Assembly (NCBI GenBank): GCA_949358305.1
Contig: OX442315.1
Coordinates: 34,374,427 to 34,438,426, forward strand
Direction of reading: 5' to 3'
Length of the DNA: 64,000 bases
Source: Strigamia acuminata
Lineage: Eukaryota > Arthropoda > Chilopoda > Geophilomorpha > Linotaeniidae
Part shown: positions 38,101-45,276 of the stretch, one piece after another
Numbering within the stretch: position 1 is the stretch's first letter
Layout: each line of letters starts with the position of its first letter
Position numbers and translations under genes: made by a program
Notes under the pieces: generated by a model
Seen by the model: the letters and a program-made list of their open reading frames with translations, nothing else
What the model was told of the DNA's origin: nothing
Database searches by the model: none

Positions 38101-41100
38101 GTTAGCGTAGTTTGGACAACGTTGTGTCGGTTTGGAGTATGCGTACATGATTTCTTTAAGCCTGACCAAGTTAAGTTCACTTAAGATTGTGATATGAAAA
38201 TGTTGTGCTAATATTGTGACATTTAAAAATGCCATCTTGTGCTAATTGTTTATTGAATGAGCTTGAAGTGTTTATTCCTATTTCCATTAGGATTTATAGC
38301 ACCAGATGGCTCTATGTGCTACAGTTAAGGCTGGAAAGATGCAAAAAAAAACAGCAAAGCTTTCTTTGTACTTTGTTACAAAACAAAAATAAGTTTTGCT
38401 TTAATGCCAAATTGGTGTTTACTGTTACCAGTTAAAGAAAAACAATATTTGACAGTTTTGTGAATGTAGGTGTATCTTTACTATCAAGAACTTTGAAGAA
38501 CAAATGCACGTTTTGAATAAATTATACCAAATTAGTATTTGCATTAGAAACTGTCGAAAGCGTATTGCATTTGTTTAACGAAGGGTCCTTGGGTGGCCAT
38601 ACGTCACACAACGTCAGTGTTTTCTCGAAATTTCTCTTTTGTTCTCTTTTCGTTGTTTCTGAAATCAACTTTTTTGTTTTGTGTTTGTGTTGTTTTCCTC
38701 CTCTTTCAGTCCAAATCAATGGCACTTTCAAGTTCGGATCAAACTCCTCGTGTTTCAGACCTTTTCCCACTCTCCCCTTCACCTTCTCTTGGCCACGGTA
38801 GCACTGGTGAGGGCATTGCTCCAATACCCCCACCCCGTACTAAGAGACGTGGCGATGCCGCTTCTAGGAAGTCATTGTTCACTCAGGTACCGTATGCAAT
38901 GTTTGACGCAAGAAAATGATTATTGTATGCTAGATAATTAACATTTTATCAAATAAATGTGTGCTTTTATTTATTTCTTCTTTTTTCTTTTCAACGCCAT
39001 TTTATCGCTTTTCGCTGTATTATTATCATTATTATTGTTATTATATAAGTTACTTTAGCAAAAGGTAGCAATCCGGTTACTTTTCTTTCTTTCACTTTTT
39101 ACTTTTGCGATCGGCGCATGCGCAATAGTCACTTTTCAGCCATACAAACAATCAAAACGATCGTAGTGTCAAAATTTTAGGACGACGTGTCCAACTAGGC
39201 TAAAGAATTGGTTTTTGATAACTTGTTGGTGCTTGAATTACCAAAACAAAACCAGGCGTCCAACTAATTGATTTTTATCGGTAAATTTGAAAGAAATTAG
39301 TCACTTCCATTCGTTTTAATGGTAAAACATTCATCTTAATGGGTAAATAACGGGTAAAACGTCCGTTTTAACCGTAAAAACCAGATTTTTGTGTACTAAA
39401 ACCCGGATTACAGCACACAAAAACTTGGATTTGCGCAAGCACAAACAAAAGGATAGTAACAACAAATAAGTGCCTTCATTCAAAAGTGCCTTTTCTTCCT
39501 TATGCGTAAGTAAGAAAAGGAAAGAATTTTCTTTCCTTTCGCAAATTGAACGCACCTATTGTAAATGTCATTAAACTATCAAATATATATAACTATATCT
39601 GGGGTCGTTAAGAGTATCAATTAATCTGAGCTGTAGGACGGTTTCATGGTACAGTACTAAAATTTGATGTACAAGTATTTGATATCTGGACGAGGTGAAT
39701 TGGTGTTTAAATCATGAAAAATGGAACATTGCAATACTTTTGTGCGCATGCTGTAGTGGAGGGTGTATGCCTTATACAACCCCTGGCAAAAAGTTTGGAA
39801 TCATGACCACCTTAAACTGAAAATGCAACAATAAAGTGCTGTAGCACAATAATGAGTAAACTTTGTTGAAAAACAAATAAATTAGCTTGAAAGAGCATTG
39901 TTTTATCTACATTTTCACTTAAAAAAAACCAGTAGAACTTCAACTAGTGATGAAATAAAAAATCATTACAAAATCAACACAAGGAAATTAATTTGGAATC
40001 ATACAAATCTGAGGAAAAAAGAGTAATTCATTGAATTGGAATGATATTAAAATTTTTAAATGGACGTAAACAACAGTTTTTTTGTTTGATTCCAAACTTT
40101 TTTCCTCAGATTTGTATGATTCCAAATTAATTTCCCTGTGTTGATTTTGTAATGATTTTTTATTTCATCACTAGTTGAAGTTCTACTGGTTTTTTTTAAG
40201 CGAAAATGTAGATAAAACAATGCTCTTTCAAGCTAATTTATTTGTTTTTCAACAAAGTTTACTCATTATTATGCTACAGAACTACTTGAGCGGCTTTTCT
40301 TTATTATTATTGAAGTATTTTAACTATTTTTTAAAATGGAAAAAGATACATTGTCAATGATCAATGAAAGGAAATTATCTATGAAAATTCTGTTTGAATT
40401 AATATTTTATTCCATATGTGCACGTGCACTCACTAATACCAACACAAAAACAATGAACGCAAGGAAGTAAAGCATCACAACACTTCATCAATTTTTAAAA
40501 ATATATTTTTGTTGTAGTTTTTAAGTTCAAACAGATGTTTAGTTTAATACATCGCACGCAATCGACGAACAAATGAAAGATATTTGATTACGTGATGAAA
40601 TTTGTTACGTGATAAGAGCATTGTTTCGTTTCTGGCAAGAGGCCAGTAATAAAATTGAATTTCAACCCCCTGTGACGAATTTTGCAAAACAAAAGGGGAA
40701 ACTGGACTTGGTTTTGTAAGTTTAAAATAAAATAATGATACAATTAAATTAACAACTAATTAAGTTGTTGTTTTTTTAGCTTATGCATGTTGTACATTTT
40801 GCATTGATTTCAGCTTTCTGCTTATTAACCAGCTTGTAGTTTAACTTCTTGGATACAATTTTGAATTTTTAAGAAGTTCTTTTGTGTTTGTTTGCTACAG
40901 CTTGAAATTCTAAATTTTTAGAAACATGAGATGATAATACTTTCAGGGTTTTCTCGATTTAACTTCAAAAATTGTTGTTAGGGGCCGTTCATAAATTACG
41001 TAACGCACAAAGGAGGGGGGGATGAGGTTTCAAATTTTGTTGCATAATTTATGGACGGCCCCTTAGATCCATATCACAGGATTAGATTGAAATTGAGGAA

Positions 41101-42938
41101 ATTATTCTTCCTGGTGTAGGTATTGTAATCATATAATGCGGATGTGTCATTTTTAAATCTTAAATGTTTGTGTATTTGTTTTAAAATCACAAATTTAAAA
41201 AAAAAAGGCAAAAATACTGTGAACTTCTACAGTTCACACCTGTTGTCTTGATGCCAAATTTAAAGCCACAGAATTTCGGTACCACCATGAACCAAGGATA
41301 ACATGGACACGTATTCACATGTTCAGTGCGTTTTGCCACTGATGGCCACTGACCTTCCTTCAAAATGCATTATTTCAGCAGAAAATCCATTGTTTTGCAT
41401 GAAAATACAATTTTTTCAGCTAAAAATAGATTTATTTTTCATAAAAATGTATTTTTACGCCTGCAAATGCATTTTACTTTTATTAATGAATTTATTGTAA
41501 TGTTTATTTGCTTTATTTTAGCATTGTAAAGGTTGAAACACAAGGGAGCTTGAAAAAGCAGCTAAAAACTTGTTTCTTGAGCAAACACAAGCTTGTGTTT
41601 TTATTCAAGGCTTTGTTTTGAAGCGAGCTTGTACTCCGATCAAACTGAGTTTGATTTATTAGCTTCAAGCTTGCTGGTGATTTGGTCATGTGACTTTGAC
41701 AGCCAATCAGAATCGTGAGGAAATTCTTGGAGGAGATTTTGGCGGCAATTTCTGGTTAGCTTCCTAGCTAGCTTGAGTTTGCCAGTTAAGCTGGTAAGCT
41801 AAAAGCGGGTCAAGTGAGCTTGTAAATGACTTGTACTAGCAAGCTTTGGAATTTTACTCGCTCATTTGTGTTTCTACCTTTATGCTTGTGACACACGGAG
41901 CGTGTACTTGGTCGGCAATTTTGATCGCAACCAATCAGGTGCGACCTAACGCCATTTTGGATTCAGGTCCAAATCGCTTGGCGACGCGATTTGCGCCGCA
42001 AAACGCTCCGTGTGTCACAAGCATTAGGCCAAATATTTGGCTTAATTCTGCTTAATAAGCCTGCAGGATGGGATGCGCAGTACGAATTTGGCATCAAGAT
42101 ATCGTAGGCAGGTCTGGTAGAAGAGGCAAATAAATAGACAAAAACCAATTAACATGTTTCTAAAATTTAGACACCGAATAGCGTTGCTTCATCCTCTGTC
42201 ACCATTCTATACAACTTTGTAGAACCTTTCTTAGCTAACCCTTTTCCTGTAGTGTGGATAGGAGAAATAATGTAGTTGTTGATAACCTGACAGTAGCTTG
42301 ATATGTTTCATTTCACTCAGACCGGTGCTTCTCCTGATATATCCTCCCTGTCACTCCAAGAAGACCTCATCCAGCTAGATGCTGATGACCAAAACAGTGA
42401 CGAACAATTCGATCCTTTATTAGCGAAAGATCCGCCGAGCGGTCCAAAAACTAGTCCCCAGCCGTCGCCACGAACCGAACGTTCCTCCAGCCTACCACTG
42501 TCAATCGAAGGAACCTTCCCAACAATCAACACCAACAAGTGTCCATTACATCTACAACATTCCACATTCCACACCGCGCCAATGGCATTCATAGCTCCGC
42601 CACAGCAAACACAGCGGGGCTTGTATCATCAACCGTTGGTGCAATCACAGAATAATTTGTTGGGCCAAACGAATTCCTTTCAAGCGCAGTTTGATAATAA
42701 CGCTTGTGTAGGACGAATTTCAATGCAAAAATATCAAGTGTCAAATCCGTTTGCTGTTGATAGGACCAGTACGCCGGATTTGAGTTTTAACATGCAACAG
42801 CAAGCGAGTCTTCCTGCTGATGTGCCACTCTTTAAATCCACTGCGAGTCAGTCGGCGATTGATCCGTGGGAATCACAGTCTGAACAGAAGTCAACTAACT
42901 CGAATAAGCAGCATGCTGGCTGGGAGACGTTCAACTAA
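14178..42938 (+). CDS. DENND1: DENN domain-containing protein 1 (connecdenn), Rab35 exchange factor
   Basis: Guanine-nucleotide exchange factor for Rab35 at clathrin-coated pits and endosomes. Exons: 14178-14194, 14552-14616, 14684-14727, 14807-14856, 15368-15475, 15544-15709, 15849-15902, 15973-16034, 16104-16299, 16765-16866, 16935-17162, 17226-17363, 17434-17472, 18658-18690, 18790-18855, 18992-19108, 21936-21970, 37623-37815, 38710-38886, 42321-42938. Phases agree and the sum is 2508 nt (835 codons plus stop). It begins MGSRIR as in vertebrate DENND1A. uDENN, cDENN and dDENN marks include SSLPWHETFY, ERRILITSNKLSRL, YPMHWQHIFIPILP, APMPFLIG, TPFDDLQNLP and LNSGDGFSDEFELE. The tail carries endocytic motifs: DPLL, NPF, DPW and a C-terminal WETFN. 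Intron 17 (21971-37622) holds a whole retrotransposon. DENND1A, B and C arose in vertebrates, so this is the single ancestral type. Confidence 0.95.
15120..15300. repeat. Degenerate ~40-bp tandem repeat in DENND1 intron 4
   Basis: Imperfect units of the type aaaatcaattttttcgtgca with cacaaa linkers. It looks like an old, diverged relative of the window's other TGCA-containing minisatellites. Confidence 0.5.
16365..16562. repeat. 20-bp minisatellite in DENND1 intron 9
   Basis: About ten near-identical units ATGCACAAAATGAATTTTTT lie head to tail, right after exon 16104-16299. Confidence 0.9.
17597..18148. mobile_element. MITE family with GTAGGCGCATTCAATAACT ends, copy 1
   Basis: Terminal inverted repeats GTAGGCGCATTCAATAACT. 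The interior includes several cgtttaaacgag-type palindromes. A second copy with the same ends and interior is at 47696-48251. It lies in DENND1 intron 13, apparently inside an older repeat whose left edge (agtttgcggcaggc) is at about 17510. Confidence 0.85.
19599..20997 (-). mobile_element. Tc1-like DNA transposon with long IR/DR ends, inactive
   Basis: Inverted ends of about 200 bp are flanked by TA. Each arm carries the same motif twice (gtccaaaaagtctgtggaatt), at its outer and inner edges (left 19605 and 19777, right about 20790 and 20980), the IR/DR layout known from Sleeping Beauty-type elements. The interior holds a broken transposase. Located in DENND1 intron 16. Confidence 0.85.
19897..20667 (-). 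pseudogene. Degenerate Tc1-family transposase
   Basis: Reading starts near MPNNKEFIVDEVIKI (ATG at 20667) but meets stops and frame breaks. The C-terminal third (19897-20223) keeps the family pattern PIENLWRIM followed by ELKTAIERYWDNIS, the region of the last catalytic acid of DDE transposases. Not functional. Confidence 0.75.
21102..21422. mobile_element. MITE with GTTCACAC-type inverted ends
   Basis: The left end ccctgttcacacctaaacca and the right end tggtttaagtgtgaaccacg are complementary for about 25 bp, flanked by TA. Located in DENND1 intron 16, just upstream of the cassette exon. Confidence 0.75.
21728..21801 (+). CDS. DENND1: Cassette exon of DENND1 (74 nt, truncating)
   Basis: Good acceptor (tctcttctag) and donor (GAC|GTAAGC), and the frame from the preceding exon continues as PMSNLKSTKKERLHPDGVGD. 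But 74 nt is not a multiple of three. Joined to the next exon it shifts frame and meets a stop early in exon 37623-37815, while unspliced it reads LT-stop at once. The 835-codon frame requires skipping it. Inclusion would give a DENN domain without the clathrin/AP-2-binding tail. Confidence 0.7.
22783..23741 (-). repeat. 3' LTR of the retrotransposon
   Basis: 959 bp, same length and apparently the same sequence as the 5' LTR. Confidence 0.93.
23743..23753 (-). other. Polypurine tract
   Basis: In element direction, AAATGGGGGGA directly precedes the 3' LTR: the expected primer for plus-strand DNA synthesis. Confidence 0.8.
23794..26589 (-). CDS. Third retrotransposon gene, three exons, env position, function unknown
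   Basis: Exons 26589-26541 (ATG, MHRIAYVTTRIV), 26474-26347 (ERISEITGKRKRMDEEA) and 26076-23794 join with GT-AG sites and matching phases to about 819 codons. Introns are 66 and 270 bp. The main exon alone is open for 760 codons and ends 40 bp before the polypurine tract. No signal peptide, membrane segment or envelope-like feature, and no zinc finger or enzyme motif seen. Features: basic N-terminal region (RKNLKTTQREVVKRYRKS), a serine/arginine-rich middle (about residues 260-370), a helical stretch, a proline run (PPPPPPAKPE) and a conserved-looking C-terminal block (YPHFYLTPDTRTLL, VFMWLEDHIRVL). It is clearly more GC-rich than gag or pol. A captured host gene or a novel accessory protein are both possible. 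Confidence 0.75.
26590..26778 (-). promoter_or_regulatory. Spacer with two CRE sites upstream of the third gene
   Basis: Two perfect CRE/ATF palindromes TGACGTCA (26663-26670 and 26719-26726) lie 74 and 130 bp upstream of the exon-1 ATG. A TATAATT-like motif sits near 26675-26681. Two hairpins are present: GTCATTCG/CGAATGAC (26696-26722) and CTTTTGGG/CCCAAAAG (26746-26765). This could be an internal promoter; it is not shown to be one. Confidence 0.45.
26779..31005 (-). CDS. pol: Retrotransposon Pol polyprotein (protease, RT, RNase H, integrase)
   Basis: About 1408 codons from 31005, and open upstream to the slippery site, so it is made as a Gag-Pol fusion. Aspartic protease LDSGA at about residue 145; reverse transcriptase with MPFGLVNAPTTFQ and YLDD at about 491; RNase H with HTDAS at about 638; integrase zinc finger H...H...CQGCQAC at about 947-990; integrase core D at about 1015, D in ISDNGPQF at about 1074 and E in NPVERTN at about 1109. 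The last two are 34 residues apart, one less than the usual 35, because of a shortened SNPVER. A GPY-type module (RNGPYVI) follows; there is no chromodomain. Catalytic residues are intact. Confidence 0.95.
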   Translation of the reverse strand: MDAASPPKSESENENLKIMEDVGEAIDELIRQTELKENGSLDVKKEIVGETPTEEDTSNIQDKVEVKDDRPSSVPETPGIEECIKLFATTTLDTNELLDELPLEPPITIPHKLRKFECKVAGIPNSQDLPTLKLETLKGVITGMLDSGANKSFLATSVINQLGLEKYLRPIGPGVRVTTASEEVTPDGTIHLSFRWTHGTLRHPFIVIPNKYPMVLLGCDFMNKLKIQPNPQTMSWNFTQPVDADLPYIPQALLDRYLEKIEEPDSSFVTFAKAYAASVTQSKIDEENFIQKLVKEANLNLEQSKLLEKMLSKHKRIISKDPGKTHLVKHKIELDTEKPIRVPFKSINPQKREIIRQLCQDMIDKGVVVKAEGDYGMRPVLVMRPGNDPRLCIDFRPINTHTKYNPPQMPTIEEILREIGEFEWVSTIDLTKGYWQIELRPEDREKTAFWSPMGRLMFLVMPFGLVNAPTTFQELMEKVLGDVYRKFAWAYLDDIIVVSKSFEEHIKHLDIVFKKLAEANLHAHPGKTHLCRKELIFLGYKVGVEGLAVDPKKVAAITQFPAPTNLKELQRFLGMVNFFHRLIKNLATVAEPLRPLLKKDAEFDWELHHQAAFDAIKDLLTNAETMKMPDLYMPFIVHTDASKQGLGAALTQKKIVDGQEVEMPCVYASRSLQPAEKNYTVTELECLAVVWGLRKFRPYLEYTTFTVQTDHQALKWLMSLSDPSGRLARWQMELMAYSFEIQYVKGPLNVIADALSRAPVSAPDEPEDDGDNDDLLSYCPSPCRSWQMGKLNELPKSIIVNDDDQALINFCINMHDPSGTPDVELRAMMAKKFELPTTNVLIKAFAAKIAKQLECDPPTRDDIIAAQKADEFCQHIRNYLLNKQYPSYIVTRLQRRNFERHASTYLIEEDMLLHYHPTSTDELGEDGRALKVVVPRKLIYKIIWLMHGHPLSGHPGIARTMYRTRRVYTWKGMKRDITRFIQHCQGCQACKPRSKTEIEGAQIGPFGPFDCLSVDLSGPKPRTRKNNTHICVIVDVATHWPELFPMCNPTAIKVANTIYHLSMTFGFPRQIISDNGPQFRSQVYKEFCKKFDMSRTPTSIYHPQSNPVERTNRDIKYLVSIYLDIHDQWDEYLREFAFSLRTTVTRGRDYSPAFLNFFRELRIPWDPRIPEGILVIDPKNPHLYVQKLETIIAETYQHMMSHVLDLRRRVEAEKSDKKFDNFRQNDLVWRESHILSNAAKGIAAGISPKRNGPYVIIKRLQGGAFQLRRLSDNKIYPAVHGTELMPYFPVFNQEIWLEGEEVGQKTKNIVNTLDDAKLSKIPVENTESSKKSKLKNNEVDEINQRLENVSLDENLEKEMFLEKEKISNNEVYNSSDIGDDADDNLNKLDCTSRKSKYNLRSRVPRAKT
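30990..31038 (-). promoter_or_regulatory. -1 ribosomal frameshift signal between gag and pol
   Basis: The heptamer A AAA AAC (31038-31032) lies in the correct gag phase two codons before the gag TAG. After a 5-nt spacer comes a 7-bp perfect stem (GACGCAG with CTGCGTC, 31026-31020 and about 30998-30992) whose loop can form a further GTC/GAC stem. The pol frame is -1 to gag and open across the heptamer. Confidence 0.85.
31026..34049 (-). CDS. gag: Retrotransposon Gag polyprotein
   Basis: 1007 codons, long for Ty3/gypsy Gag. The N-terminus has an AT-hook-like basic motif (KRPRGRPAKRR). Residues about 180-330 are a glutamine/glutamate-rich coiled coil, about 390-590 a low-complexity charged, RS/DG-rich linker, and about 600-780 the capsid-like region (retrotransposon Gag fold, with VKEWFRRKDFTKWDDF). 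A single CCHC zinc knuckle (CNLCKKLGHWQKDC) lies about 40 residues before the end. The ATG is at 34049, 91 bp after the primer site. The stop overlaps the frameshift signal. Structural protein of the virus-like particle. Confidence 0.93.
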   Translation of the reverse strand: MATPSEKRPRGRPAKRRVAIDLPVVDQEVTESQELFEAMDQTANCNSAQLIVNEFTQALERQQPSPPSGQLDLNNPTGSGRSKSQNDDLNLRIQSSSAEHSLNSSPVQGAAQQDSENSNMEVSHSPVRVTMMDALREQARLEGVIVTSEMTVEQIHKAMVRKQSQKDVEIVRTSLQAEFERMRAEMHQQNAELKQQRANDHVKLLQLEQEKASWLITDEEQQQRLEQLNQAQKDLEIANENLRLANANLREANTNLMTAELTAPVRAREEIPSTSRNYENHAAEQAARAKRLAQRENEVFLARQQSVIDAGQAAKSQSTAEQLLRADLAAQARENEILRADLLTVQENFAVVVQKVQDVCGEDNFAKPAPVLQKGASKSPELIDLTSAKPKVSRQSSWTDSDDSRSSRGSRNSHHSRKKRKRQPDPTEYHSPKVPQNSDRFFSNSDQLIGLLAKKNKEREKPHDRGRSHDNPREGSPKRDCHNDIRDGPRYRGNPPGGDPPGGDSSDGHGGGHSRDHNSNGNRNGRGPPNGDRRPPDGDDPPDPDPPPNPNHESASDTDSSRPSVRGRSRHRTRSRTQRPDFYTKDEIDQLLRQNAQQQRKSRRDKIILQKISEFTSDKWTHQTTDEKFIRWDRVIPHAYNGNWQAGSNLLLEIFELGKVHSFSCEGALAHLVPRILVGGVKEWFRRKDFTKWDDFVKQFMFKFGESSEDIKTLWRCLKQRKGESLHSYMLRAENLLGRMPHAVTDATADDQFRAGLTEYSKNILMMSDAPDPGKFSELNEFMEVNQLRIDEKYKAYLTESERSAYLKREKRLAEQNNETFNGLKLLQPPSYEDFLDEVDEKSSKKESSKKDVKNPHSVPKLHANITGAETPSSEAEEAEEEEEAGDETLALLAKAAALLAKNNPVAGKWKPKMKPKNVSFDASKVNTERNSKSPAVSPERRSDARSRSASPAATKKKSPATDPCNLCKKLGHWQKDCPSSKKDKPVSTAEFEKAVKIITDMFRKNL
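34141..34158 (-). other. Primer binding site, proline-tRNA type
   Basis: Two bases after the LTR, in element direction, comes TGGGGGCCCGTCCGGGAT. It differs by one base from the 18-nt sequence complementary to the tRNA-Pro 3' end used by murine leukaemia virus (CTC there, CCC here). Confidence 0.85.
34161..35119 (-). repeat. 5' LTR of the retrotransposon
   Basis: 959 bp, identical by eye to 22783-23741. In element direction it begins TGTGGTGATC and ends GGATCGCAGCA. It carries the transcription start and polyadenylation signals; an AATAAA in element sense lies near 34300. The 100-codon open frame on the plus strand inside it is not supported as a gene. Confidence 0.93.
35870..35965. mobile_element. 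Fragment of a pogo/Tigger-like MITE
   Basis: cagtcgaacctctttataat followed by gcgatataacgaattt matches the ends of the element at 47529-48642. Only one end plus some degenerate interior is left. Confidence 0.55.
36268..37441. mobile_element. Nested fold-back elements in DENND1 intron 17
   Basis: Outer ends (gtggacaaaaaacttccctt... and its complement, both followed by tagctgttttaagtttatct) enclose an inner element, 36484-37207, with ends TACCGTCTTCCCTCGAATAT. The inner one carries several TAACGTCATGACGTT palindromes. No transposase seen. Confidence 0.75.
37900..38139. mobile_element. Intact 240-bp MITE of the TACTCC family
   Basis: Inverted ends TACTCCAAACCGATACAACG at both sides. Same family as the split element at 22095-35268. 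It starts 85 bp after the exon 37623-37815. Confidence 0.85.
38887..39775. other. DENND1 intron 19, left part
   Basis: No exon or clear element seen. 39480-39560 shares a short motif (aattgaacgcacctatt) with 43690-43715, probably an old repeat. Confidence 0.3.
39776..40290. mobile_element. Tc-type fold-back element, ~185-bp arms
   Basis: Arms about 39832-40016 and 40087-40280 are near-perfect complements. The left edge acaacccctggcaaaaagtt is Tc1/Tc3-like; the matching right edge is missing, so the element is truncated. In DENND1 intron 19. Confidence 0.75.
40981..41062. mobile_element. 82-bp mini-MITE, TTA target duplication
   Basis: Ends GGGGCCGTTCATAAATTACG and the complement of GGGGCCGTCCATAAAT, flanked by TTA on both sides (40978-40980, 41063-41065). 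Confidence 0.75.
41883..42023. mobile_element. 141-bp MITE, TTA target duplication
   Basis: Inverted ends TGCTTGTGACACACGGAGCG, flanked by TTA (41880-41882, 42024-42026). In DENND1 intron 19, about 300 bp before the last exon. Confidence 0.85.
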
Positions 42939-43911
42939 GACATTGTGAGGTGGAGATTTGATTTTTGTTCAGATATTGTAATGAAATGAATTGTTTTGTA
43001 GTTTGTATTTATTTTGATAGTGATTAAATATTTGACATTCTTGGAGCTGGTCTCCTTATTGCCTGATGTTTGGAAAATTGACAAATTATTGATTTATAAA
43101 TGAAACTGTTTGGTAGCTTGTTGATTATTATTGCTATTATGTTGTAGTTTTGATTAAAATTGTGTTTTTTTCTGCTAGCGTGAAGATTAATATTGTTTTT
43201 AATTCTAGTGTTTTGTTTTGATGGTTGAAGAATTGTGTATATTGCATTGGTAATGATTCTTATGAGAATTTTATTGTTCCTGAATTATTATTGGTTGAAT
43301 TTGATTTTGGCTGACTGAAATGGCAAAACTTAAAATTGTAATATCTTATGACAAGTCAAAAGTACAATCATTGTTGATGATATTGCAGAAAATATGAAAT
43401 AAAGGTTAGTTATATACACATTTTATGGCATAATTTTGTAGGCAGTGTAACATGAATGTATTATTTTAATGACGCACTGTGGTTACAATGAAAACATTCG
43501 TTATCACGTTATCATTATCGTCATCAAAACGTTCGTTATTATACATGAAAACTTTGCTTTCTAGGATGAAAACGTTTGTTATCATTGCTTTGTACGATGA
43601 TAACGTTCGTTATCATCGCTTTCTACGATTTAATGCGTTCGTTTTCTGCTTTATTGAAAAGGAAGAAAATAAAAGATTTTACTTTTATTTTTGAAATTGA
43701 ACGCATCTATTATATTTGTCCTTTTGACGTAGAACTACGTCTGGCAGAACAATCGTCTGACCGGAAATGGAAACCAACGCCAGTAACGGAATTAGAGACC
43801 ATCGTCACAGTATAATTTTTTTACGTTAAATAGGCGGAAAACCAAAAATTAATTGCTTTTTGGTAAATATTAAAAAATTCAATCGTACTGTAAGTGTTAC
43901 GTACTCTATAC
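42939..43911 (+). other. DENND1 3' UTR and flank
   Basis: An AATAAA at about 43398-43403 is a plausible polyadenylation signal. 43490-43630 is a low-complexity stretch of cgttatcat-type motifs. Confidence 0.5.
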
Positions 43912-44052
43912 CAGGGGTCGGCAAGTAATTTTAAGTGGGGTCCGGGTACTATTGAAAATTTTTATCGAGGTCCAGAAAAAAAAAACTCATAATACTTACT
44001 GGTTTTAAATTTTTATTTTGACTCATTTAAGTAATTATATAAAATACCATAA

Positions 44053-45130
44053 GGGGTTACATTAAATGAGCGATTAGTTGATTACTTTGATTACTTGATG
44101 TGTCATGTGACTGGATTCACCCAATCCCGAGAATAATCATTTCATCAAATAAGCAACTAAGCAACTAATCAAGGGCCAGGGTTCAGATTAGCGCAAATCA
44201 AATTTGCGCGACCCGTATTTGCGCGATTCAAATTTGCGCCGACCCAAATTTGCACCGACCCAAATTTGCGCGATTCAAATTTGCACCGACCCAAATTTGC
44301 GCCGACCCAAATTTGCGCCGACCCAAATTTGCGCGTGGTCAAATTAGCGCGACGCATGCGCAGTACATTTCGTCGCCGCCGCTTTTAAACTGAGTCCGCC
44401 TCTCGTATTCCTAAGAATGCCTAACAAAAGGGGAAGCTAGCGCCCCCCCCCTTGACCCCCCGCGAACCTAACCTTACCACTTTTTTTTAAGCAATGCTCC
44501 TTCCATTGAGCAATGGTCGGAAATTATATAAAGGGCAACTGAATGAAGGGCAACGAAATGAAGAAACCCCGCAAAGGGGGTTGAGTGTATCCCAAGGCGC
44601 GCCCTGGCGGTCAGTCGTGACATATGTTGCGCAAATTTGGACCGGCGCAAATTTGGGCCGGCGCAAATTTGGGTCGGCGCAAATTTGAATCGCGCAAATT
44701 TGGGCCGGCGCAAATTTGAGCCAAAATAAAGACGGCGCAAATTTGGGTCGCGCAAATTTGGTGCTGGCCGTAATCAAGTAATCACCCCAAACCATGATTT
44801 TCTGCTGACTTGGGCCGATTATAAGTGCTCTCTCATCTGAAACCAACACGGCGGTGCCAGACCCGCTTAAACTTCACAAGGTCATAATATAACAAAGTCT
44901 GCTCAGTTTAGGTTAAATTGAACACATGAAACGAGTTAGGTAGTTGCAATTATTATTTGTAGGAACTTTTTTTTAAACAATTACAACGTATTTAGGTTAC
45001 AATTTAAACAATTCCGCCCATCGGAGCAATAATCACATAATCAGATTTTTGTTGGGCCTTCAATAATTGAGTGATTACGATTTTTGCAATAATCAACTAA
45101 TCACTGTAATCGCTCATTTAATGAAACCCC
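44053..45130. mobile_element. Middle element of the nest
   Basis: Inverted ends ggggttacattaaatgagcg and cgctcatttaatgaaacccc. Part of the same family is at 46378-46490 (gaatccagtcacatgacaca, tcaagtaatcgactaatc). Confidence 0.75.
44174..44770. mobile_element. Innermost element with inverted arrays of GCGCAAATTTGGGTCG
   Basis: 8-bp target duplication TAATCAAG (44166-44173, 44771-44778). The left 44180-44350 and right 44625-44765 are arrays of a ~16-bp motif (gcgcaaatttgggtcg) in opposite orientations. The middle is GC-rich and non-coding, with gaccccccgcgaacc-type sequence. Confidence 0.85.
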
Positions 45131-45276
45131 TTATAATATATATAAATAACTTACTTACCTATTCAAAATATTAATTAAAAATATTAATTAAACTGAATAG
45201 GTAGGTAAGTTATTTAATATTATTTGGTGGTCCAAGTTTCGACCTAGTCCGCCTGTTGCCGACCCCTGCTCTAAAC

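Larger units (their letters stand above)
43912..45268. mobile_element. hAT-type element, outermost of a three-level nest
   Basis: Ends CAGGGGTCGGCAA / TTGCCGACCCCTG with 8-bp flanks CTCTATAC (43904-43911) and CTCTAAAC (45269-45276), 7 of 8 identical. A short relative lies at 62503-62657. No transposase remains. Confidence 0.85.

Noticed and set aside
44169-44849. Frames with RRANLTTRKFGSAQIWVGANL-type repeats
   Set aside because: Encoded by the inverted 16-bp arrays of a mobile element.
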